This document shows, in pieces, positions 23,414 through 33,901 of a stretch of 64,000 nucleotides of DNA; the stretch's first letter is position 1; each line of letters opens with the position of its first letter. Both the position numbers and the translations under genes were made by a program. This DNA is from Drechslerella dactyloides (lineage: Eukaryota > Ascomycota > Orbiliomycetes > Orbiliales > Orbiliaceae). Location: assembly GCA_020064725.1 (NCBI GenBank), contig JAGTWJ010000001.1, positions 6,448,001 to 6,512,000 of the forward strand. The letters are read 5' to 3'. The notes under the pieces were generated by a model, which did not search any database, was not told the DNA's origin, and saw only the letters and a list, made by a program, of their open reading frames with translations.

Positions 23414-26348
23414 CCCCTTTCTCTTAAACATCAAGACCTATCTTAACGGCGGGTCGCCTAGCATCAATACCGCGGATGCCAGCAAACGAGACCACCCTCT
23501 GCTTCGGACAATAGTCTGGGTCGGATCACGGTGTTGGTTGTGGTGGTGTTGAACAAGAAAGATTGGTGCCTGTCCAAGAGCACTGCCAATCTTGGCCTCC
23601 TTGGGAAAGCCCTCACTCGCGTTTGCCTTGCAGATGCCAGCTCTCAGCAATAATCGCCGGCGACTTTCTGGACACCCGAGACAGTGATGCGGTGGCATTG
23701 GCGGCAAACCGTTTCGGAAGGGATTCACGCGGGACGCCTGCTCTTCCGGCGTCGGCTGATGGTCTCGAGGGAGTGTTACCTCGCTAGGATTGGTCCGGTA
23801 CCGTGGTGATGATTGGAATGCTCTTACAATTCCATTTGACATCAGCTTTATGCTTGTGGGAAAGCCGGAGCTGCCGATAGGCTTCTGCACATATAATGCA
23901 GGATGGCCTCAAGAAACGAAATATCGATATTTGAACGCCGATCTTGAGCCTCCTGGCAAGCCAATATAGTTGATTACGGAGGGGCTTCGAAGGTCTTGGC
24001 AAAGTATATTGTTTGAAAACGTCCCTCTCGGCCGTAGGCATCCCACGAAGCCACAGTTGCAGCAAAATGCAAATATTCTGTTCGAGAAGCTAGCTATCAG
24101 TGGTAGTAACCACTATTATTAGAAGATAGCCTAGCTTCTTACGGTAGCATCACACAATTCAAAGCCAAACTACAAGGCTTGCAATCAACGAACTAGGTGT
24201 CCAGTGGCACTGTGCAATCTGATTCGGCTGCTCAATATACACAACCTCCAAAAAGCAGACTGCATCGATGCTGGTACACTTGAAGTCAAATACCAAGCCG
24301 TCGTCGCAACGTTAGCCCGGTCCACCACCAAGCTTATTTTTCCGGGTGCCCGCAGCTGGAACACGACCGGCCCGATCTGGCCAAGAATGTGCAGAAAACG
24401 CGGTTCAGATGTTCGCTTATTAGGTAATTTATATATGAACGCCGGTGTAACGGGTTAATTACGCACAGTCATTAGAAAGGGAAACTAGAGAGGCACCTAT
24501 TTAAGACAGCTGATCCGAATCAACCTATCTAAATTTGTGAACTGATAGGGAATAACCGGGTGGCATAAACCGGTGCTTTTATACGCGGCGGGTAGCTGTC
24601 GATAAGCCTCATGACATCGACTCAACAAATCGCTTCACCGGCGATATCGATATCGGCGGTCGAAATCTCAAAACGGGTATGGCAATAATTGCTGTAGATA
24701 TGGCTGAGACAATAGGTTTTTTTGCCTTGATATACAGTTTCCGACCCTTTCCGCCCTTCACAGTACGGTCATACTCAAGGATTACATGTATTGCAGTTTA
24801 TACAAGTTGTAGAGCTCCTGAAATGCGTGATACGCTCAAAAGGTGATATCTTAGACATCGACTATTTGGTGTAAAACTTGTATAAACTTGCAATAGTAAA
24901 GGACACGAATATGCCGGTAATTGTAATACCCGATTTCTGATTATCTATCGATTCTTGTATGAAATATGTGTAATAATACTAATCTCGAGCTACCATCGTC
25001 TGTCACAATGACACATGCATATCGAGTGTACTGATGGATCTGTCTCGTCACATAGCACAGACGGCCATCCCTGGTTATATCACCGGTGAATATTGAATTT
25101 GAATGGAACGTCAAAACTCAGGTCGCCGGACCCACTCGTCTGGACACATTTTCTAAACTCTATTCGGCAACCTTTCCTTTCTTGGATGACCCGGACTCTT
25201 GAGCCCACGATATCGATAAATGCCTCGCATCCATCTATCGATGCATCTGCCACACCACGTTGCAGGGGACCATGCAGCTGTGCATTACATGTAGGGCGTG
25301 TCAGTGGCTGGTCGAGGAGTCAGGGTTTCTAGAAAGAGCCCAGACTGACAGAAAGCTTGAACTTCGTTTTCGTGCAGGCTACATGGATGCTAACTGTCTC
25401 TGGAAAGCCAAGTCGGAACGACTTCACGCCATCATCCGTTCAATCGTATCTAGACTACGGGCCTCTAGCTGAACCTAATATCTGGAACTCCCAGCCCCTA
25501 CGTAGCTAGCTTGGACAATCCCAACAGTCAACCACCCCAAGCTGGCATAAATTAAAACCGATGCTGAGCTTACGCCCGTGACACAATATCCGGTCGTAGC
25601 ACATGCGGACGCGTAGGTAGCCTTCGCCCCTGCAGTTTGTGTAGAATTAACCATTGCCAACTACAATTGAAAATTGAAATATGCAGCGTGCAATTCGCGT
25701 CGCGTCGGCGCAGTCCCATGCGTGCAAAGCAGCTTGCCCCAACTCGATGATTGCCCTTGTCCTGGAATCTGCTCTTGTTTCACCGCAATCAAGAATTTGT
25801 TTGATCGCTAGATTAAACTGCATAACAGTTGCCCAAATTATAAATAGCTTTGCGCAATGATATTTCTCATGACTAAAATTAATTGCGTAACGCGCTTGAC
25901 TGCGTCTCGTATACGGAAGCGAGCAGGTTGCATGACCCAACGACACACCACAAAAACAACAACGCGAATGGGAGGTGTCGGCGTGCATATCTTCAGCCCA
26001 AATCCCAAGCCAGACTATTCCGAATGCCAGCCGTCTACAGTTCCGATGTCGGTGAGAACTTAGGAAAGCTTGAAGTGTCGATAGAGTATCCGGGTTCGGT
26101 TCCACGTTCGCACTTATCTCGGAACATTATTATCGATGCATTCCAAAGTTCATGAAAAAAAGACCGCTTGACTGGCGGGTGCCAGAGGCCATGGAGTATG
26201 TCGTGAAGCAATTCAAAGCATAATCAAGCATCGGCATTAAATTTCCCAGTATGATATGTAAAATCATATAGTATAAGCTCGCATGTATCTTAAAAGTCGC
26301 GGTCGTTTGCGGCAACATCCGGTCCCAGATCCGTAGGTGTAAATGCAA

Positions 26349-27662
26349 CTAACGGAGGAACTCCCAGTCATTATACTCCTCTACGGTACTCTTGATCCAG
26401 CTCGTAGAATCCTCGACCTCCATTTCCTCAGCCGAGGCCTGTTGTGAACACTGTTTTCCTCCCGTAGCTGATAGGCCCTCGTCACAGGCAGTTGCCATTT
26501 CTCTTCGACTCTTCCATTCTGCCTCCAGGCTGCTCTTCCATTCACCATCGAACAAATGTTTGAAGCCATCACCGGTGCAGACGGTGGCGCAAACGTACCC
26601 CTTCATGTACGCTTCTGCGAATTTCCAGAGCCGAGGATGTCGACGAAAAGTTTCTTCGACCGTTTTGTAGCAGCTTGCTGCCTTTTGTATTGCAGACTGT
26701 AATGACAAAGGTGCATTGCTATCCAGAACCAGCCTCCAGCCGCTGTCGTTGCATATTCCCGTCGCGATTGTGGTAATCTTTTGCAAGTAAGTTATTCACC
26801 GATCTTATCGAAGGGTTTGATGGGACTCTTGGAGGAACGGACTTACCGCTTCCGTAAAGTCGACCAACTTGTCCAGCATGGGGAAGTAGACTGGTCCGTA
26901 TCTCTCTTCGTCGAACTGGTATACGGGAAAAGTCCAGCTGGCCAGCAACTTTGAGATATCGCATTCCTTTAGAAAGTCGGCCGTACGCTTAGGGTCTGAA
27001 TGGCCGGTAGTGCTGCGAGATACGCCCGAATTTATGATGCTCCGGATCACGCGGTCTTCTATTGTGATCCTCGTTGTAGCAGTAGATATCAGACCATAGT
27101 ATCGGCCGTCATTGGTTCTCTCAGAGCCAGTTCGAGCAACCGGAACGATCAAAAAAAGCGGCCACAGGCCGAAAACACCCAACATGGAATCGCCGACGTC
27201 CTTTCGAAGCTCCAGTTCGGTGACGAGTTCCCCTACCTCCGCAATCCGGGTAGGACTGCTGTCGATCAAGATGTTCTTCAACTCGGGCAGTCCAACGATG
27301 TCGTTGTTTCTGGGCAGCAGAAGCCCGAAAAGCACGATCTTCGTGCAGAGATCAACTTGCAGATCAAAGGCATGGAATGGATAAAGATAGCCCACGAGGT
27401 CCGTGGCTGTCTGAGCGGCTTCAAATATCCGACGAGAATCAAGTCGGCTGAGAGGTCCAGCGTGATACGTGATGCGGTGGCATACCGCGGGATAGAGGAT
27501 ACCCCGAAATCGATCGTTCAGGGGATCTGGGAAGGTAGGTCGGACCGACGCATCTAGCGTAAGCTTGAAGAGAAGGTCAAAGAGTAGCTGAGTAGTGCGT
27601 GAAGGCGGTACTTGGCTTGTTGGCGACGCGGATGGCGTAGGAAGGGAAGAACGAGAATCCAT
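26349..27662 (-). CDS. TRI5-like (terpene-cyclase fold) protein without recognisable metal motifs
   Basis: Minus-strand exons are 27662-26847 and 26777-26349, with a 69-base phase-0 intron, giving 414 residues, a usual length for the family. The call rests on the order of weakly conserved blocks. YPFHAFDLQVDLCTKIVLF resembles the helix before the Asp-rich motif. ADFLKECDISKLLASWTFPV resembles the 'P-x-F-L-R-x-x-G-I-x-x-x-Y-A-x-F-x-F-P' block. A Trp/Phe-rich AEAYMKGYVCATVC near the end resembles the GY-x-x-x-H block. Where DDxxD is expected the sequence is RNNDIV, and where NDxxSxxKE is expected it is GICNDSGWRL. No splice variant that restores them was found. The start was set at 27662 because the in-frame codon before it is GTG. 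The tail is Glu/Ser-rich. It may be a non-catalytic or diverged cyclase, and it is not accompanied by tailoring enzymes. The model is good, the family call moderate. Confidence 0.5.
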
Positions 27663-27803
27663 TTCCACGAAAACTCTCTGAATTGAATGCTTTCCGAAGG
27701 CTAGCCAATAAATCCATATACGACGAGCGGACTGTAGGATGTAGACTGCTTAGTTGACGACTCTGACTTGCGTCAACGAGACCCATGGTCGAAGAAGACA
27801 GGA

Positions 27804-27811
27804 TTTATATA
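27804..27811 (-). promoter_or_regulatory. TATA box of the TRI5-like gene
   Basis: TATATAAA on the minus strand about 140 bases upstream of the ATG at 27662. Its presence supports that start codon. Confidence 0.4.
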
Positions 27812-28984
27812 GTCTACCATCGCAAAGTCTACATCTTGAATCAGTCTCGGGGCAGGACCTGATACCAGTCGAATTGTGTGTAGTTGGCCGCAGCTGGGTC
27901 TTTCAAAGGTACTCTTTGTCTGACTATCGACTGAGGATTGGCTATATCGCGAAAGGAAGAGCACTCAGCTGACCCTGAAAAGACCGTCGGTTGTGGCACA
28001 GCAGTGCCAGTTGCAGATCGACCTGCACAATCGATCGATTCGGTATCGCGCCGCAGATGTTACATGGGACAGCCGAACCGCGGCCAAGTTTAGCTCCGTA
28101 GCGAGATACCAGGTACATTGTGAGGTTCGAATGGACCGGAAAAATGGTGGAAGACCGAAGCAACCGGGGAAATTGTTGGTGGCAATGTCGGTGATATACG
28201 CAAGGTGTACCCCTCTGGATGTTGGATAGGCGAATGACTTGGAAATAAGCCCTCAGCCGTGACACATGACAGCAACAGGAGAACATCAAGTCAGGTTCGA
28301 ATTCGCCAACTCGGGCTAGTCTTATATGTACGACTCATTCCCCAGTCAGCCAGGACTGACTCCTGTCGTGTCTATGGGCAGGATCCTGGTAGCGAAAAGG
28401 AATGAGAAACCGTTTTCAGCATTCATACACACAACATGTGCGCACTACGCAGACGTATCTGGCAGTAGAGCCGGATGGCGAGAATGTGCCCTCGCTATAG
28501 TCTGCCCCGAGATTCCTGCCTACACATGTTATCTGGTTTTCCTGCAGGTACATAGCCTCAAAGCCAGACTTGCCTGTAGGTACATACGTATCTATCATAT
28601 CTGTGTATGAATGCATGCAACAACATGCAACAAGGAGTGGTGCTGTACTGCTATCCATATGCGCTGATAAATGATACCTAACGGACAAAATTTCAGTAAC
28701 CGAAATTTGAAGCTGTCGAAAATCTAGGTTCTGAACGCCAACTGGTTTTCGACCTTGTTGGCGTGTGGGCGTGTATTATATTGAGGCGATATGAGGGCGA
28801 AAATCCGGCAGGTATAACCAGCGCGCCCGCGCCCGCCGGCGATACCTAAAGCCAACGTGTGGCACGCTAGATCATGCGCATATGCATCCAACGCGATTCA
28901 AGCAAAAATCAATCGATATCGCAAACTATCGGCCGTAGCCTTCAGTTAGCGTGGAACCTGGCCATGCTTATCAGCTGGTAATTG
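27812..28984. other. Intergenic region between divergent genes
   Basis: About 1.2 kb shared promoter space for the minus-strand TRI5-like gene and the plus-strand unknown gene. Frames at 27942-28289 are short and unremarkable. Confidence 0.5.
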
Positions 28985-30203
28985 ATGATGTTGCTTCAGC
29001 AGAGCACATGGCGTTTCGCCACAGGTTTCCTTTACCTCCTTTCGAGGTACGTAATTCTACCATTCCAGCTTGTTGGTAAACTGGCGGCATCCCCAGTACG
29101 TACGCTCAGACTCTTGATTTCAGTAGCTAAGAGGTGGCATAATCATATCATACAGGAAATCAAGCCTGGCCCGTGCTGATGAGATCCGGCTGGCCGAAGT
29201 ACGGCAGTACACGCTCGAGAATAGCAGAGACCTCCTGCAACTAGGACAGACGTTGCAGTCTCTGATACGCTCTGAGGAAACGGATTACCCCATCGGCTGG
29301 GGCAATTATGATGAAGAACGACGGGCTGAATTGCAGGGCTACGAGGCCATCGATGCGCAACGGCAGAATCGAGGGACCTTCGAGCTGGTGCAACCGCTCA
29401 ATCTCCTCGAATTGAACCAAGATACAGACGACCGATTGTACGAGTTGATGCAGCGTATACAAGACGGGTACTATGACGAAGATAACGAGGCACGCAGGGC
29501 GCCGGTGCCCCAAGTTGACCCTTACGAAGACCCATTCGCGGACAGGCAAAATGCTGTGGCTACGGAGCCAGTTGGATTCGTCCAGCCTAGTCCTCCATTG
29601 TACTTTTACACAGATCGAGCCAAAACGAACGCTCTGATATCCCTGCAGCGGTTCAGAAAGGCGAATGAAGAGCTGCTTTACTTCAATGTTGAAGTGGCGG
29701 AGAACTTTTACTGGGGGGATGCACGATTGGAAGGAGAACTTGAATTTGTTTGGGAGTACTTTTGGGATCTCCTACTCGACATCATCGTCTATTTGAGGGA
29801 AGGAGGGGTAGGGCAGATCCACCGGTGGCGGCTGCCCGCCGAGATGGTGAACTGGATATATCTCGTCCGAGATGTCGAGGCGGACGACGACGAGCCGGAG
29901 CGGCCTGGCTGGCGCGAGTACGACCGCCAGGGACTGATCCAACTGTTCACCAACTTCCAGTTGATGCACGTCCAGCTGGTCGGAGTGCATCGGCAGTGGG
30001 CGAGAGCTGCCTTGGGGGCCTTCAGACCGCCGATTCTGAGGGACCATCCTGACATCGCCCCGATCTATGATCTCGTCAGGCAGCAGGACCAGTACGTTGA
30101 ATTCTATATCTCGCAGCTCGGTATGCTGCGCAGGGCGCTTCAAAGGTTGCCGCAGATGTTCCCCACTCTCCAGGTGCAGGATGATGAGTACGACAACATG
30201 TAG
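28985..30203 (+). CDS. Unrecognised acidic protein, 369 residues
   Basis: Exons 28985-29046 and 29156-30203; the 109-base intron (29047-29155) joins LLSR to KSSLARADEIRLAEVRQ in frame. The first ATG of a pair (28985, 28988) was taken. Residues 1-20 are moderately hydrophobic (RFATGFLYLLS) and could be a targeting or membrane-associated segment. From about residue 25 the protein looks helical and charged, with frequent Glu/Asp and Gln. It has an acidic linker (DTDDRLYELMQRIQDGYYDE) and a Trp-rich central part (WEYFWDLLLDIIVYL). I recognise no domain and no catalytic motif. The length and steady codon use with a G/C-rich third position argue that it is real. It is read away from the TRI5-like gene, with which it shares a promoter region. 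Confidence 0.7.
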
Positions 30204-30730
30204 ATAGGAAGTGAAAGTGGGTATTGAATTGTATATATTTCCTGCTTTCTTGATCAATTGAGGGGGTATATGCCATCACCTAGACATCCCAGCTTGGCTT
30301 AAACCAATTGTATACGTACCCAAGCTGACAAGTGCTGGAAACACGCTAGTACTACTGAGCTATGAGGCCATGGATATGCTTTGATGGAAGGAGCTCTGGA
30401 TGTATGCATCCCTATTGTGTCCAGACTATTCTACGAAGCTCTATCATGAATTCCTCACCAATATATTCAGAGTAGGTTGGTAGGGACCGGTAGCCAGGGA
30501 CGTCCGTGTGGGTCAGCGTACCTAGCTATGAGGCGATCAGCAGGCGGCAGATGGCAGACAGCTGCTCCGGAGCCAGATCAACCGACTGCCCCCTCCTCCC
30601 CCCACTTCTCTTCATCGTCGCTGTCCTCACCGCCTTGGTGCCATCTAACTCCTTCCTAGATTCGATTTCGGTTATCCAATATTGATTGCAAGGTGGACGC
30701 GAACGAAAAGTACTCCAGAACGCACCAGCT
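30204..30730. other. Promoter region of the disordered-protein gene
   Basis: 527 bases. A pyrimidine-rich stretch at about 30588-30640 (CCCCTCCTCCCCCCACTTCTC and following) is typical of fungal core promoters just upstream of the start. Confidence 0.45.
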
Positions 30731-32473
30731 ATGGCGGACCCTGCTCAGTATATGGAAGGTTCGCCAATGGCCACGACTCCATCACCCCCCGCAGAGTCTT
30801 CCAGGGAGCTCCGACAGGAGACACCGCCGTCAGAGCCCGCTAAGCAGGCTTCTCCCACGGCTCTAAGTGTCAATGCAGAATCCGCAGAGCTCAGGTCTCG
30901 CCGACACGTCACCTTCATCGATGAGCTCGACATCGAGCATGAAGATACGCTGGCGTCTCTCTCCCACGATTCCGGCATATCCAGCGGGTCCAGCAGCCCT
31001 AGCGAACCCCAGACGGGTATCGAAGACACCTCCGGTGAAGAGACTCCGAGAGCAACATTGAAACCCGTTGAATCCGAGACCACTACCCTCTTTTTTCCAC
31101 CGCTTCGCCTCCCGAGCCCGGCCGAATCGGATAGCTTGTATTCTAGCCCCCCTTTCAAGTCTTCAAGCCAGTTACTGCCTCTTCTTTCAGCCGAAGATAT
31201 TGGTATTGCTCCCTTCCCGCCCAAAGGTACCATCTCCAGAGACATCGGCATCGCTCCCTTTCCACCCAAGGGTACCGTCTCCAGAGCTTGGACAGCCCGT
31301 GACATTCTCGAGCAACATGGCAACGATATCGCATCTGTTCTTGACGCCCCGGATATATCCTCAACCGAAGAACGACACAAACTCACGATGAAGGTGGTAC
31401 GCACGTATCCCCGAGCTTCTTTCGAGGTGCTGCCGGAATGTCCGGACTGGTCGCTCATCCGAATCGTCGGCTCTCGCATCAGGCCGGGCAGCGACCCAAA
31501 AATCATCGAGTACTGCGGGAGCTACGTTCTGAAAACGCCAGATAGCGAGTACAAGAACCTCAAATGGCACACCTTCGACGAGCTGAATACCCCTTGGGGC
31601 ATCCGCGTGCTTAGGATCTTCCACGCTCAAAATCCGTTCAAGCTCAAGGACAAGAGAATCGATGGCCCCGGTCTTGTCGAATGGATGGGCGAGAGGAGCG
31701 AGTGGTTCAACGGGGTCGATCCGGGTGAGGAAGAGCAGGCTATCAAGGACGCGTACCATCTGATCAGGGAGATAGAGCGCCAGGAGCAAGAGGAGTGGGA
31801 CTCCGGTTCGGAAGATGGTTCAACAGAAACGAAGATCCCGTCCCGTCCTGAAGAACAACCGCGTAGCTCTGAAAGCGGGAGCGCGAGTAGCGATTCCCAA
31901 AGCGTTGGTACGACCTCCGATCCTGGGCTTGACGGGGGCCATTTTCCTCCAGGGCCTCCGCCTAATTCGCCGGCTGCAGGAAAAGGACAGAAGGGAAACA
32001 AGAAGAAGCAGCAGCTATCGATCGAAGCTCTGGCCTCGCAGAATGAGACCGCCAACAAGACGCCAGATAAAATGAATATGGCAACGAGCGAGGAAGAATT
32101 GGCAGATGGGGCCAGCCTGTCGGAGAAGAGAAGCAGGTCGATCGATATCATTATATCACCAGAGGATGCCAAATTTATAGGGAATTTAACCAATGAATCA
32201 TCCACTGAACCTGACAAAGATACGCCAGACCGGAACCAGACAAGCGACAAACCCAGCAGCTCGGATGTTAGTGCCAACAAGGAGACATTTCCAGACGTCA
32301 AGGACGACGAGGATGAAACCAAAGCCGAAGGGTACCTCAACGTCAGCTATGAGGAAGACGACGATCCTAATGGCAGTAAAAGAAGCCGGGATTCTGCAGG
32401 CAGCCATCGAGGAGATTTGAAACGGACCAGGTTCTCCGAGGATGAATCCGAGGATAAAACGGAATCCCCGTAG
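30731..32473 (+). CDS. Large disordered protein with a folded core, function unknown
   Basis: Single exon, 580 residues from ATG 30731; upstream in-frame codons are not ATG. Residues 1-190 are Ser/Pro/Glu-rich and disordered. They include RHVTF (58-62), which fits the RVxF docking motif for protein phosphatase 1, and DSGISS (80-85), which fits the DSGxxS phosphodegron read by WD40 F-box proteins. A 15-residue unit (DIGIAPFPPKGTxSR) is perfectly spaced in two copies at residues 156-185. Residues about 186-370 look folded (WTARDILEQHGNDI, then EVLPECPDWSLIRIVGSRI, YCGSYVLKTPD, GPGLVEWMGERSEWF). The rest is acidic and Ser-rich, with a SUMO-interaction-like string IDIIISPED at 471-479 and a Lys/Arg-rich end. 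No family is recognised. The motifs suggest a regulated phosphoprotein, which is an inference. Confidence 0.72.
   Translation: MADPAQYMEGSPMATTPSPPAESSRELRQETPPSEPAKQASPTALSVNAESAELRSRRHVTFIDELDIEHEDTLASLSHDSGISSGSSSPSEPQTGIEDTSGEETPRATLKPVESETTTLFFPPLRLPSPAESDSLYSSPPFKSSSQLLPLLSAEDIGIAPFPPKGTISRDIGIAPFPPKGTVSRAWTARDILEQHGNDIASVLDAPDISSTEERHKLTMKVVRTYPRASFEVLPECPDWSLIRIVGSRIRPGSDPKIIEYCGSYVLKTPDSEYKNLKWHTFDELNTPWGIRVLRIFHAQNPFKLKDKRIDGPGLVEWMGERSEWFNGVDPGEEEQAIKDAYHLIREIERQEQEEWDSGSEDGSTETKIPSRPEEQPRSSESGSASSDSQSVGTTSDPGLDGGHFPPGPPPNSPAAGKGQKGNKKKQQLSIEALASQNETANKTPDKMNMATSEEELADGASLSEKRSRSIDIIISPEDAKFIGNLTNESSTEPDKDTPDRNQTSDKPSSSDVSANKETFPDVKDDEDETKAEGYLNVSYEEDDDPNGSKRSRDSAGSHRGDLKRTRFSEDESEDKTESP
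31196..31285 (+). repeat. 45-base tandem duplication in coding DNA
   Basis: Two adjacent 45-base copies encode DIGIAPFPPKGTISR and DIGIAPFPPKGTVSR. The DNA copies differ mainly at third positions while the protein is almost identical, so the duplication is not recent and the sequence appears to be under protein-level constraint. Confidence 0.9.
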
Positions 32474-32995
32474 GCGCAATTCGGAAGATATTGGCCGAAG
32501 AAGGCATCAAAGAGGGGAGTCTAGGAGGGTTTAAGCAGATACTGATGCTGACAACGGCGAGAGACTTTACGAGCCAAGGTGAGGGAACTCTCCGATTTCT
32601 CATATGAGAAATCACACCGAACAATAGACTCCAGACTGATTGGCTATCAAGAGATTCTCGGTCTTCGATCCTTGTACCGAGCTAGTCTACAGTGGATAAT
32701 ACTTTTAGAGATCGGTAGGGACATTACATAATGCTGGTGTCCATGTTGTGAGGACCAGCGCTTCATTATACGCGGCACCACGTCTACAAGCGTTGGTCAT
32801 AAGCATCGGTAATAGGGGAGCGAAAGCTCATCTTGTAATTTACATATACAGTACATGTACATGTACATCTTCTCTTTCTTTCGTACAGGACCTCGTGATG
32901 TTGGTAATTGAAAATAGAAGAATCAGAAACCACAAAGCCATTCGTTATCGCTGTCATTATTCTTCGACACTCTCAGATCCACATGGCCCGTAAAA
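32474..32995. other. 3' flanks of convergent genes
   Basis: About 520 bases between two converging stop codons. It contains a GTACATGTACATGTACAT palindromic run near 32850-32868 and no gene. Confidence 0.5.
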
Positions 32996-33901
32996 TCAGT
33001 TGGGGAAGTTGGGATTGTCGCGAGAAGTCTTGTAGCGGACGATATATTCGCATTTGCTGATCTGATAGTTGTTCCTCGTGCCTTGGATTATGAAGAGTAG
33101 CATGGTCGGTTGTTTTGGTGGGGGTGGTTTTTTTGGCTCCTGCTGCGCGACGCGTTGATTGTGGGCGACGGCAGAGCTGGTGGAAACGTCGGTGTGGGTG
33201 CTGACGACGATATTCATCCGGGGGGAGTTGTTGCTGGTTCCGATGCCCTGGGCGGTTCCGACACTCGGACGGTGCTCCGGAAGGCCGACCACCATGACCG
33301 ACGGAGAGTAGCGATCGGTTGGAAAGCAGTCGTCGGGGTCGCTGTGGAGGACCATAGCGGTGCTCGGAGCTGCGCTATTGGAGGAAGACACCCCCCTGCC
33401 AAGTTCTGAGCCATTGCCGGGTCCATCTGCAGTAGCTTCCTTTGCGGTCTTGAAACTGCAGATAGAAGAGGCGCCGGAGCAGGCCGTGGCGCGAGGTACA
33501 AGGTCGTAAGTACCAGTACCACCGAGGGGACCTCCATCGATAGCGGTAAGGATGTGACCTCGAAAAACATCATGCTCGGGGATAGCATCCAGTGTAGTCG
33601 CCGAGGTGCTGTGTACCTCCCCGACAAAATGGGGAGAAAGAGGGATCTTGGGTGGCGGAGTAGAGCCTCTGTCCGTGTCGACGGAGGAGGAAACCGACTC
33701 GGACGATGCGGAGCGGCGGGGGTACTTTGCGTACCGCGCCAGGTCGTACGGAATGATGGATCTTGTCATTTTTCCTTGATTGGAGGTGTAGCTGGAAGAC
33801 TCAGCGGATGATGCGTTTGAACTCCAGGCTGGAAAGGATGGATGAGGAGATGGGCTGCGAGCTGGACGAGCGGGCTTGGAGGGAGTTCCGGATGGATCCA
33901 T
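32996..33901 (-). CDS. Unrecognised Ser/Pro-rich protein, about 301 residues
   Basis: Single minus-strand frame, open from an ATG at 34018; the ATG at 33901 (MDPSGTPSKPARPARSP) was chosen because the 39 residues before it look like translated pyrimidine-rich leader. The protein is Ser/Pro/Thr-rich with short blocks that may fold: MTRSIIPYDLARYAKYPR, then SPHFVGEVHS and DGGPLGGTGTYDLVPR. A Pro/Lys stretch (EPKKPPPPKQP) precedes a C-terminal hydrophobic-basic segment (TMLLFIIQGTRNNYQISKCE). No signal peptide is seen from the chosen start. The frame is long enough to be real but lacks family features; confidence in coding status is moderate. Confidence 0.55.
   Translation of the reverse strand: MDPSGTPSKPARPARSPSPHPSFPAWSSNASSAESSSYTSNQGKMTRSIIPYDLARYAKYPRRSASSESVSSSVDTDRGSTPPPKIPLSPHFVGEVHSTSATTLDAIPEHDVFRGHILTAIDGGPLGGTGTYDLVPRATACSGASSICSFKTAKEATADGPGNGSELGRGVSSSNSAAPSTAMVLHSDPDDCFPTDRYSPSVMVVGLPEHRPSVGTAQGIGTSNNSPRMNIVVSTHTDVSTSSAVAHNQRVAQQEPKKPPPPKQPTMLLFIIQGTRNNYQISKCEYIVRYKTSRDNPNFPN

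Larger units (their letters stand above)
21385..26348. other. 5-kb gene-free stretch upstream of the ammonium transporter
   Basis: The left end must hold the ammonium transporter promoter. GATA-type sites lie about 1 kb upstream of its ATG. A T28 run lies at 23386-23413. A 150-codon frame on the minus strand at 23438-23890 shows no family features. The part from 24,450 to 25,050 is A/T-rich. Nothing else is recognisable. Confidence 0.4.

Noticed and set aside
23438..23890. 150-codon minus-strand frame as a gene
   Set aside because: No recognisable domain and no promoter features. Kept only as part of the possible retrocopy finding.
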